From: Herbaspirillum sp. YR522
GTDB taxonomy: Bacteria > Pseudomonadota > Gammaproteobacteria > Burkholderiales > Burkholderiaceae_D
Assembly (NCBI RefSeq): GCF_000282575.1
Contig: NZ_AKJA01000037.1
Coordinates: 1-60,470 of the forward strand
Direction of reading: 5' to 3'
Length of the DNA: 60,470 nucleotides
Below the pieces are notes generated by a model, which saw only the letters and a list, made by a program, of their open reading frames with translations, searched no databases and was not told the DNA's origin. Numbering within the stretch: the first letter of the stretch is position 1; each line of letters starts with the position of its first letter. Below, piece by piece: positions 53,397 through 60,470 of this stretch. Position numbers and translations under genes: made by a program.

Positions 53397-54707
53397 ATGA
53401 AATCCATCAAAGTAGGTTTGCTCGGCATCGGCACCGTGGGTTCCGGTACTTTCAATGTTCTCAAGCGTAACCAGGAAGAGATCGCGCGCCGCGCTGGCCG
53501 CGCCATTGAAATTACCCTGGTGGCCGACCTGGACACGGCGCGCGCCACCGAGCTCACCCGCGGCGAGGTCAAGGTGGTCAACGACGCCAACCTGGTGGTC
53601 AATGACCCGGATATCGATATCGTCATCGAGCTCATCGGCGGCTACGGCATCGCCAAGGACCTGGTCTTGAAGGCCATTGCCAATGGCAAGCACGTGGTCA
53701 CGGCCAACAAGGCCCTGATCGCCACCCATGGCAACGAGATCTTCAAGGCCGCGCAGGAAAAGGGCGTGATGGTCGCCTTCGAGGCCGCCGTGGCCGGCGG
53801 CATCCCGATCATCAAGGCGCTGCGTGAAGGCTTGACGGCCAACCGCATCCAGTGGATCGCCGGCATCATCAACGGCACCACCAACTTCATCCTCTCCGAG
53901 ATGCGCGACAAGGGTCTGGACTTCGATGTGGTGCTAAAGGAAGCGCAACGCCTGGGTTACGCCGAGGCCGACCCGACCTTCGACATCGAAGGTATCGATG
54001 CGGCCCACAAGCTGACCATCATGGCCTCGATCGCCTTCGGTATCCCGGTGCAGTTCGAGCGCGCCCACGTCGAAGGCATCACCCGGCTGCAGGCCAGCGA
54101 CATCACCTACGCCGAGCAGTTGGGGTATCGCATCAAGTTGCTGGGCATGACGCGCCAGACGGCGGCCGGCATCGAGCTGCGAGTGCATCCCACGCTGATC
54201 CCGACGGCTCGCCTGATCGCCAACGTCGAAGGTGCCATGAATGCGGTGATGGTGCGCGGCGACGCCGTGGGCGAGACGCTGTACTACGGCAAGGGCGCCG
54301 GTTCCGAGCCGACCGCCTCGGCAGTCATCGCCGACCTGGTCGACATCACCCGCCTGGCCACCGCCGAGCCGGGCCACCGCGTGCCTTACCTGGCGTTCCA
54401 GCCCAATGCCATGGCCGACACGCCGGTGCTGCCGATCGGCGAAGTGACCACCAGCTACTACCTGCGCATGCGCGTGGCCGACAAGCCGGGCGTGCTGGCC
54501 GACGTGACCCGCATCCTGGCCGACTCGTCGATCTCGATCGACGCCATGCTGCAGAAGGAACCGGGCCAAGGCGAGCAACAGACCGACATCATCATGCTGA
54601 CCCACCAGACCCAGGAAAAGAACATCGAGGCCGCCATCGCCAGCATCGAAGCCCTGGCCACGGTGGTCGGCCAGGTCACCAAGATCCGCCTGGAAGAGTT
54701 GAACTGA
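53397..54707 (+). CDS. hom: Homoserine dehydrogenase
   Basis: Encodes 436 residues. It reduces aspartate semialdehyde to homoserine, the branch point to threonine and methionine. The Rossmann motif is GLLGIGTVGSGTF. The catalytic region includes VVTANKALIATHG, AFEAAVAGGIPIIKALREGL and INGTTNFILSEM, with the signature AEADPTFDIEGIDAAHKL. A C-terminal ACT domain (about residues 355-430, LRMRVADKPGVLADVTRIL) suggests feedback control by threonine. It is monofunctional, with no aspartate kinase domain. Confidence 0.97.
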   Translation: MKSIKVGLLGIGTVGSGTFNVLKRNQEEIARRAGRAIEITLVADLDTARATELTRGEVKVVNDANLVVNDPDIDIVIELIGGYGIAKDLVLKAIANGKHVVTANKALIATHGNEIFKAAQEKGVMVAFEAAVAGGIPIIKALREGLTANRIQWIAGIINGTTNFILSEMRDKGLDFDVVLKEAQRLGYAEADPTFDIEGIDAAHKLTIMASIAFGIPVQFERAHVEGITRLQASDITYAEQLGYRIKLLGMTRQTAAGIELRVHPTLIPTARLIANVEGAMNAVMVRGDAVGETLYYGKGAGSEPTASAVIADLVDITRLATAEPGHRVPYLAFQPNAMADTPVLPIGEVTTSYYLRMRVADKPGVLADVTRILADSSISIDAMLQKEPGQGEQQTDIIMLTHQTQEKNIEAAIASIEALATVVGQVTKIRLEELN

Positions 54708-54757
54708 TCGACGCCGGAGAGGCCGGAGTGCGCACGGCAGGGGCAACCCTGCAGCCA

Positions 54758-54790
54758 TGAAAAAACGGAGCATAAAGCTCCGTTTTTCGT
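54758..54790. terminator. Bidirectional intrinsic terminator between hom and the small secreted protein gene
   Basis: A-tract, ACGGAGC, five-base loop, GCTCCGT and T-tract. It serves both hom (+) and the convergent - strand gene. Confidence 0.9.
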
Positions 54791-54809
54791 TGGTGCGGCG
54801 GGGTGCGGC

Positions 54810-55247
54810 TTATTTCTTGAGCTCGAAGCCGCATACCGCCTGCAGCATGGCTTCGCCTACCGATACCGGCTTGGGCTTGGAAAACTCCATTCCCTTGAGG
54901 GCGTCGGAATGGTCGCGCTTGTCGCCCTTGCCGTCGCTGTCGGCGTAGATGATCTCGCGCACCAGCTTCATGCTGCCGGCCTTGCAGTTGTACTGGTGCA
55001 GGTCCTTGTACGACTTGAGCGTGGGAAACCCGGTATCACCCTTGTTTTCGCGCGCTTCCTTGAAGTTCCACAGCGACCACGCTTCGCGGATGCCGCCACT
55101 TTCGACGATGGAATCGGTGTCGATCAGCAGTTCGGACTGGTCCGAACCACCCAGCGACTGCCAGTTCTCCGCATGGACAGGGGCCGCCGCCAGCAGGGTG
55201 CCAAACAGGCCGGCGCTGGCCAGCAACGTCTTGATCTTTTGAGTCAT
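54810..55247 (-). CDS. Small secreted protein, surface-adhesin E-like
   Basis: Encodes 145 residues. A Sec signal peptide (about residues 1-26, LLASAGLFGTLLAAAPVHA) is followed by a short domain with LLIDTDSIVESGGIREAWSL and YKDLHQYNCKAGSMKLVREI. Two cysteines (in YNCKAG and AVCGFELKK) may form a disulfide. The pattern resembles the small 'surface-adhesin protein E' family of proteobacteria, in which the mature domain has a similar motif, but I cannot confirm this. It is a single gene on the opposite strand between hom and thrC. Confidence 0.65.
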   Translation of the reverse strand: MTQKIKTLLASAGLFGTLLAAAPVHAENWQSLGGSDQSELLIDTDSIVESGGIREAWSLWNFKEARENKGDTGFPTLKSYKDLHQYNCKAGSMKLVREIIYADSDGKGDKRDHSDALKGMEFSKPKPVSVGEAMLQAVCGFELKK

Positions 55248-55598
55248 GCTGTCTTCTTCCTTGTTGAGTTCAAACGCTTGCCGAGGCGATTTGCCCGCCG
55301 GACACGACCGTGCGGGCTTTGCTCGAAGTGCCGCAGCATAGCCCGAGGTGCGCGGGCTTTCAAGGGTGGTAACGTTTTATTTCACACGCGCGGGCATGTA
55401 TTCACTGCAATGCTGACAGGCCGGCTTGGATGCGGGAGATTGCATCGACCTTCGTAACGCAGTGCAGGCGGTCATCGTGCCGCCAGCCACTCCATTTCCG
55501 GCGCGAGGGCTCCACGTCAAATACCAGGTTTTGCGGGCAGGGACGTTATAATGGCGACCCTTGTCGTATCTCCACGCATCCTGCTGCCATCAAACGCC
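55248..55598. other. Divergent intergenic region before thrC
   Basis: A 351-base gap between the divergent secreted-protein gene and thrC. It holds a TATAAT box at 55547-55552. I see no other gene, repeat or operator. Confidence 0.6.
55547..55552 (+). promoter_or_regulatory. TATAAT box upstream of thrC
   Basis: A perfect -10 hexamer in GTTATAATG, 47 bases before the chosen thrC ATG, with no clear -35. Transcription from it would exclude an in-frame ATG at 55551, supporting the start at 55599. Its context resembles that of the box before dnaB. Confidence 0.4.
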
Positions 55599-57059
55599 AT
55601 GCAATACGTCTCCACCCGCGGTCACTCGGCCACTCCTTCCTTTTCCGAAATCCTGCTCGGCGGCCTGGCGCCGGACGGCGGGCTGTACCTGCCGCAGCAG
55701 TATCCGCAGGTGAGCGGCGCCGAGCTCGACCAGTGGCGCTCGCTGTCCTACGCCGACCTGGCTTACCAGGTGTTGCGCAAGTTCGCCACCGATATCCCCG
55801 AGTCCGATCTCAAGGCGCTGGCGCACAAGACCTATGGCGCCGACGTCTATTGCAATGCCCGCAGCGGCGACGATGCCAGCCAGATCACGCCCTTGCGCAC
55901 GCTGGAGCACAAGGACGGCAACAAGCTGGTATTGCAGGCGCTGTCGAACGGCCCGACCCTGGCCTTCAAGGACATGGCGATGCAGTTGCTGGGCAACCTG
56001 TTCGAATACGCGCTGGCCAGGAAGGGCGCCGAGCTCAACATCGTCGGCGCCACCTCGGGCGACACCGGCAGCGCGGCCGAGTACGCCATGCGTGGCAAGC
56101 AGGGCATTCGCGTGTTCATGCTGTCGCCGCACAGGAAGATGAGCGCGTTCCAGACCGCCCAGATGTTCAGCCTGCAGGACCCGAATATCTTCAATATCGC
56201 CGTCGAAGGCGTGTTCGACGACTGCCAGGATATCGTCAAGGCGATTTCCAACGACCTGGACTACAAGGCGGCCCAGAAGATCGGGACCGTCAATTCGATC
56301 AACTGGGCGCGGGTGGTGGCGCAGGTGGTGTATTACTTCCGTGGGTACCTGGCGGCCACCGACAGCAACGACCAGAAGGTTTCCTTTACGGTGCCGTCGG
56401 GCAATTTCGGCAATATCTGCGCCGGCCACATCGCGCGCATGATGGGCCTGCCGATCGACAAGCTGGTGGTGGCCACCAACGAGAACGACGTATTGGACGA
56501 GTTCTTCCGCACCGGCGTGTACCGGGTGCGCAAGTCGGCCGAGACCTATCACACCAGCAGCCCCAGCATGGACATCAGCAAGGCGTCCAATTTCGAGCGC
56601 TTCGTGTATGACCTGCTGGGCCGCGACAGCGTGCGCGTCAAGGCCCTGTTCGACAAGGTCGAGAACGCCGGCGGCTTCGACCTGACCGGCAAGCCCGGTA
56701 GCGACGGCGACGAATTCGCCAGCGTGATCAAGTACGGTTTCGCCTCGGGCCGCTCGACCCACGACGATCGCCTGGCCACCATCCGCTTCGTCCAGGAAAA
56801 CTACGGCATCACGGTCGATACGCATACCGCCGACGGCATCAAGGTCGCACGCGAGAACCTGACCCCGGGGGTGACCATGATCGTGCTGGAGACGGCCTTG
56901 CCGGCCAAGTTCAACGAGACCATACGCGAAGCGCTGGGGCGCGACGCCGACCGTCCCGCCGGGTTCGAGAACATCGAATCGCTGGCGCAGCGCTTCGAGG
57001 TCATGCCGGCCCAGGCCGATCGCATCAAGGCCTACGTGGCGCAACATACGGGGCTCTGA
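55599..57059 (+). CDS. thrC: Threonine synthase
   Basis: Encodes 486 residues. It converts O-phosphohomoserine to threonine with pyridoxal phosphate. The start MQYVSTRGHS is the family opening. The PLP lysine is in GPTLAFKDMAMQLLG, and the phosphate loop region reads GATSGDTGSAAEYA. Other blocks include FNIAVEGVFDDCQDIVK and TVNSINWARVVAQVVYYF. It is the long proteobacterial (type II) form. The aminotransferase, hom and thrC lie together, although the small secreted-protein gene sits between hom and thrC on the other strand. Confidence 0.97.
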   Translation: MQYVSTRGHSATPSFSEILLGGLAPDGGLYLPQQYPQVSGAELDQWRSLSYADLAYQVLRKFATDIPESDLKALAHKTYGADVYCNARSGDDASQITPLRTLEHKDGNKLVLQALSNGPTLAFKDMAMQLLGNLFEYALARKGAELNIVGATSGDTGSAAEYAMRGKQGIRVFMLSPHRKMSAFQTAQMFSLQDPNIFNIAVEGVFDDCQDIVKAISNDLDYKAAQKIGTVNSINWARVVAQVVYYFRGYLAATDSNDQKVSFTVPSGNFGNICAGHIARMMGLPIDKLVVATNENDVLDEFFRTGVYRVRKSAETYHTSSPSMDISKASNFERFVYDLLGRDSVRVKALFDKVENAGGFDLTGKPGSDGDEFASVIKYGFASGRSTHDDRLATIRFVQENYGITVDTHTADGIKVARENLTPGVTMIVLETALPAKFNETIREALGRDADRPAGFENIESLAQRFEVMPAQADRIKAYVAQHTGL

Positions 57060-57254
57060 GCGTCGGGCGTGGTACGGCAACCGATTCGGCGCCGCCGGGG
57101 CCAGGCCCCGTGCGGCGTTTTTCTTGCCGGTCAGCGCCGGCGCTAGCGAGCCGGTACAATCCGGAGTCGCTCCAAGCGCGCGCCACCGGACAGGCGACGA
57201 GCCAACCAGGGCGTGCAGCCTGCGCGCCGAACATCAACAGTCGACAGGGTCATC

Positions 57255-58517
57255 ATGCAGTCCAATCCCCCCTCATCAAACGCGACCCGCGCGCCCCTGC
57301 AAAGCGTGGCAGAGGCGCTGGAGACCTTGCTGGCCGCTGCCGCGCCGGTGGCCTCGCACCAGGTCGTCGCCACGCTCGACGCCAGCGGTCGGGTCCTGGC
57401 CGCGCCGGTCGAGGCGCACATCGACGTGCCGGGCATGGACAATTCGCAGATGGACGGCTACGCCGTGCGCGCCGCCGATTGCGGCAGCGGCCAGGCGCGG
57501 CTGCAGGTATCGCAGCGGATCGCGGCCGGCCACGTCGGCCAGGCGCTGGAGCCGGGCACGGCCGCGCGCATCTTCACCGGCGCCATGCTGCCGCAAGGCG
57601 CCGATGCCGTGGTCATGCAGGAAGCCTGCGAAGTCGACGGCGAGCATGTCGTCGTCAACCATGTTCCCAAGCCGGGCGAGTGGGTGCGCTATACCGGCGA
57701 AGACATTCGCCAGGGCAGTGTCATCCTGCCGGCAGGGACCTTGTTGCGGCCCCAGGAGCTGGGGCTGGCCGCCTCGGTGGGCCAGGCCGAGCTCGAGGTC
57801 TACCGGCGCCTGCGGGTGGCGGTGTTCTTCACCGGCGATGAATTGACCATGCCCGGAGAGCCGCTCAAGCCGGGTGCGATCTACAACTCCAACCGTTTCC
57901 TGCTGCGTGCCCTGCTGCAACGGCTCGGTTGCGCGGTCAGCGACTACGGCATCGTACCCGACAGCCTCGAGGCTACCCGCGATACCTTGCACCGTGCCGC
58001 GCAGGAACACGACCTGATCATCACCAGCGGCGGCGTGTCGGTGGGCGAGGAAGACCATGTGCGGCCGGCGGTCCAGGCGCAGGGGCGCATCGACATGTGG
58101 CAGATCGCCATGAAGCCGGGCAAGCCGCTGGCGTTCGGCGAAGTCCATCGTGCCAGCGATACGCCGGGCGGCGCCTTCTTCATCGGCCTGCCGGGCAACC
58201 CGGTATCGTCCTTCGTCACGTTCCTGGTCTTCGTGCGGCCCTTCGTGTTGCGCCTGCAGGGCCAGCCGCGCCAGGCGGTGTTGCCGCGCGCGGTGGCCAT
58301 GCGTGCCGATTTCGACTGGCCGCGCGCGGACCGTCGCCAGGAGTTCCTGCGGGTGCGCCGCAACGCCGCCGGCGGCCTCGACCTGTTCGCCAGCCAGGGC
58401 TCGAACGTGCTGACCTCCACCGTGTGGGGCGACGGCCTGGTCGATAACCCGCCAGCGCAGGCGATCGCGCGTGGCGACATGGTGCAATTCCTGTCATTTG
58501 ATCATTTGCTCAACTAG
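57255..58517 (+). CDS. moeA: Molybdopterin molybdenumtransferase MoeA
   Basis: Encodes 420 residues. MoeA inserts molybdate into adenylylated molybdopterin. The motifs MDNSQMDGYAVRAAD, RIFTGAMLPQGADAVV, FFTGDELTMPGEPL, then IYNSNRFLLRALL, ITSGGVSVGEEDHV and GLPGNPVSSFVTFL define domains I-IV of the family. The ATG at 57255 gives the usual length; the open frame starts 14 residues earlier. It follows thrC by 195 bases and precedes moaD by 91 bases. Confidence 0.96.
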   Translation: MQSNPPSSNATRAPLQSVAEALETLLAAAAPVASHQVVATLDASGRVLAAPVEAHIDVPGMDNSQMDGYAVRAADCGSGQARLQVSQRIAAGHVGQALEPGTAARIFTGAMLPQGADAVVMQEACEVDGEHVVVNHVPKPGEWVRYTGEDIRQGSVILPAGTLLRPQELGLAASVGQAELEVYRRLRVAVFFTGDELTMPGEPLKPGAIYNSNRFLLRALLQRLGCAVSDYGIVPDSLEATRDTLHRAAQEHDLIITSGGVSVGEEDHVRPAVQAQGRIDMWQIAMKPGKPLAFGEVHRASDTPGGAFFIGLPGNPVSSFVTFLVFVRPFVLRLQGQPRQAVLPRAVAMRADFDWPRADRRQEFLRVRRNAAGGLDLFASQGSNVLTSTVWGDGLVDNPPAQAIARGDMVQFLSFDHLLN

Positions 58518-58608
58518 TGGCTGCCGATGCCAGGGCCGCACACGTGCGCAACCGGATTCATCTCGCGCGGCGGCCCGGCCGGCGCCTCATCGAAAAGGAA
58601 GTTCCAGC

Positions 58609-58866
58609 ATGAAAATAGAATTACGCTTCTTTGCCAGCGTGCGCGAAGCCCTGCAGACCTCCAACGAGATCGTCGACCTGCCGGCCAGGGTGGTCACCGT
58701 GGGCGATGTGCGTGCCTTCCTGATCGGGCGCGGCGGCATCTGGGCCGAAGTCCTGGCGCCCGAGAAGAACCTGCGCATGGCCTATGACCACGACATGACC
58801 GAAGCCTCGACCCCGATCGCCGAAGGCGGCGAAGTGGCGTTCTTTCCGCCGGTCACCGGCGGCTGA
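58609..58866 (+). CDS. moaD: Molybdopterin synthase sulfur carrier subunit MoaD
   Basis: Encodes 85 residues with a ubiquitin-like fold. MoaD carries the sulfur as a C-terminal thiocarboxylate for the dithiolene of molybdopterin. The Gly-Gly end is present (FFPPVTGG), as is the start MKIELRFFASVRE. An AAGGAAG ribosome binding site precedes the ATG at 58609. The partner moaE, which often follows directly, is not in the window; a permease gene comes next instead. Confidence 0.95.
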   Translation: MKIELRFFASVREALQTSNEIVDLPARVVTVGDVRAFLIGRGGIWAEVLAPEKNLRMAYDHDMTEASTPIAEGGEVAFFPPVTGG

Positions 58867-59078
58867 GCCAGCAGGATCCAGTCAATTGCGGCATCATGAG
58901 GGCCGCGGGCGCCGCTGCGCATAGGCCACGCCCAAGTGCTTCCCGGCAGTGACAACGGGGCCACGATCCGTTTCTTTGGGAGGAGACCGGGCATGTCGCC
59001 AACATGTCCGACCAAGAGGGGATGCAAAAGACATCGTGCAACGATGCGCATTCATCCACACCTGAAGAAGGAACACTC

Positions 59079-60449
59079 GTGATATCGACTCAACTGGCCG
59101 CCTGGGCGGCCCAGGATACCCAGCTCTTGCTGGTCACGCTGATGGCGCTGGTGGCCATCGTGGTGCTGATCAGTTTCCTGTCCATCGCGCCTTTCCTGGC
59201 GATCCTGATCGGCACCTTCGTGGCCGGCATCGGCGCCGGCCTGCCGCTGGAAGAAATCGCCAAGGCGTTCAGCAAGGGCGCCGGCAGCATCCTCGGCGAA
59301 GCGGGCATCATCATCGCCCTGGGCGCCATGCTGGGCGCGCTGATGGCCGACTCCGGCGCGGCCGACAAGATCGTCACCACCTTGCTGCGCTACGCCCGCG
59401 GGCGCGCGATCCCCTGGATGATGGCGGCGGTGGCCCTGGTGGTTGGCCTGCCGCTGTTCTTCGAAGTGGGCCTGGTGATGATGGCGCCGATCATCTTCGT
59501 CATGGCGCGTCGCTCCGACATGCCGATCATGCGGGTGGCGATTCCGGCGCTGGCCGGCATGACCACGCTGCACGCGCTGTTGCCGCCGCATCCGGGCCCG
59601 CTCATTGCGGTGGCCGCGCTGCATGCCGATCTCGGCACCACCATGTTGCTGGGCTTGATCGTGGCGATACCGGCGGTGATCATCGCCGGTCCGCTGTATG
59701 GCAATTTCCTGGCACCGCGCCTGAACGTGGCCGAGCCGGACCAGATCGGCAAGTTGTTCCAGGCCGGTGAGCGGCAGAGCCAGCCGGGCTTCCTGGCGTC
59801 ATTGGTGACCATCCTGCTGCCGGTGGTGTTGATGCTGGGGCGGACGGTGGCCCGGATCTGGGTCACGCCCAAGACCGAGCTCTACGAGATGCTCAACTTC
59901 TTCGGCGAGCCGATCATCGCGCTGACCGTCACGGTGCTGTTTGCGGTGGTGGTGCTGGGCTGGTCGCAGGGCGCCAGCCGTTACGACGTGGGTGCCACGC
60001 TGCGTCGCGCATTGCCGCCCATTGCCGGCCTGCTGCTGACCATCGGCGCCGGTGGCGGACTCAAGCAGGCGCTGTTGACCGCCGGCATCAGCGATACCAT
60101 CACCAAGATCGCCGCCGGTACGCACGTGCCGCTGATCCTGCTGGCGTGGATCATTGCCGTGGCGCTGCGCCAGGCCACCGGCTCGGCCACCGTGGCCACC
60201 ACCGCCACCGCCGGTATCGTCGCGCCACTGGTGGCGGGCCTGTCGGCGACCCACAATTCGCTCATGGCGCTGGCCATCGGTGCCGGTTCGGTGTTTTTCT
60301 GCCACGTCAACGACGCCGGGTTCTGGATGGTCAAGGAATACTTCGGCCTGAACCTGAAGCAGACGCTGGCGACCTGGTCGGTGATCCAGACCCTGGTCTC
60401 GGTGATCGGCCTGGGCATGACGCTGCTGTTGTGGGGATTGCTGGTCTGA
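59079..60449 (+). CDS. GntP-family permease (gluconate:H+ symporter-like)
   Basis: Encodes 456 residues with about twelve to fourteen hydrophobic helices. GntP permeases take up gluconate and related sugar acids such as fructuronate or 3-hydroxybutyrate-like acids with protons. Family features are LEEIAKAFSKGAGSILGEAG, PHPGPLIAVAALHADLG, RQATGSATVATTATAGIVAP and CHVNDAGFWMVKEYFGL. I chose the GTG at 59079 with a GAAGGAAC ribosome binding site; in-frame upstream ATGs would add 25 polar residues with no place in the fold. The substrate is not determined. It ends 21 bases before the window edge. Confidence 0.92.
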   Translation: MISTQLAAWAAQDTQLLLVTLMALVAIVVLISFLSIAPFLAILIGTFVAGIGAGLPLEEIAKAFSKGAGSILGEAGIIIALGAMLGALMADSGAADKIVTTLLRYARGRAIPWMMAAVALVVGLPLFFEVGLVMMAPIIFVMARRSDMPIMRVAIPALAGMTTLHALLPPHPGPLIAVAALHADLGTTMLLGLIVAIPAVIIAGPLYGNFLAPRLNVAEPDQIGKLFQAGERQSQPGFLASLVTILLPVVLMLGRTVARIWVTPKTELYEMLNFFGEPIIALTVTVLFAVVVLGWSQGASRYDVGATLRRALPPIAGLLLTIGAGGGLKQALLTAGISDTITKIAAGTHVPLILLAWIIAVALRQATGSATVATTATAGIVAPLVAGLSATHNSLMALAIGAGSVFFCHVNDAGFWMVKEYFGLNLKQTLATWSVIQTLVSVIGLGMTLLLWGLLV

Positions 60450-60470
60450 GCGGCAGGGGCCGTGCTGCCG

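Overview
This 60.5 kb GC-rich chromosomal window most resembles a motile betaproteobacterium of the Burkholderiales, probably Oxalobacteraceae (Herbaspirillum/Massilia-like). That placement is inferred from gene order and protein character, because no 16S rRNA is present. The signs are an enterobacterial-style flagellar regulon with FliA (sigma-28) type promoters, the rpsF-priB-rpsR-rplI-dnaB block, a PIN-PhoH fusion, an alanine-type aminotransferase-hom-thrC-moeA-moaD run, and an Ara4N lipid A operon. I saw no tRNA, rRNA, CRISPR array, insertion sequence or prophage. Coding density is high, and long antisense open frames are GC-driven shadows.

Region 1 (1-8440, + strand) is the end of the flg locus: the flgE 3' end, then flgF, G, H, I, J and a flgKL unit with its own sigma-28 promoter (4813-4839). 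A bidirectional terminator (8409-8440) separates it from region 2 (8445-13114, - strand), a MacA-MacB-NodT tripartite efflux operon lying between two flagellar blocks.

Region 3 (13224-25269) is the fli core: fliLMNOPQR and fliFGHIJK on the - strand, and fliE divergent on the + strand. It encodes the MS ring, the switch complex, the export gate and ATPase, and hook-length control. Region 4 (25456-32616, - strand) is the filament operon: fliC, flaG, fliD, fliS, fliT, then a second FliK-like gene, a free-standing FlhB C-domain-like gene, and a ycgR-type PilZ brake. The fliC upstream region carries a tandem array of sigma-28-like promoters. A TPR-glycosyltransferase gene (32753-34714) beside fliC is a candidate flagellin-modifying enzyme.

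Region 5 (34905-43829) is housekeeping: lexA with two LexA boxes and a structured leader; the ribosomal protein/primosome operon; dnaB; a DUF47-Pit phosphate transport pair; a nested inverted-repeat element (40889-41210); a PIN-PhoH protein; and a Bcp-type peroxiredoxin. Region 6 (43876-51804, - strand) is a complete-looking 4-amino-4-deoxy-L-arabinose lipid A pathway with ArnA split into two genes. Region 7 (52079-60449, mostly + strand) holds the aminotransferase, homoserine dehydrogenase, threonine synthase, MoeA, MoaD and a GntP-family permease, plus a small secreted protein on the - strand.
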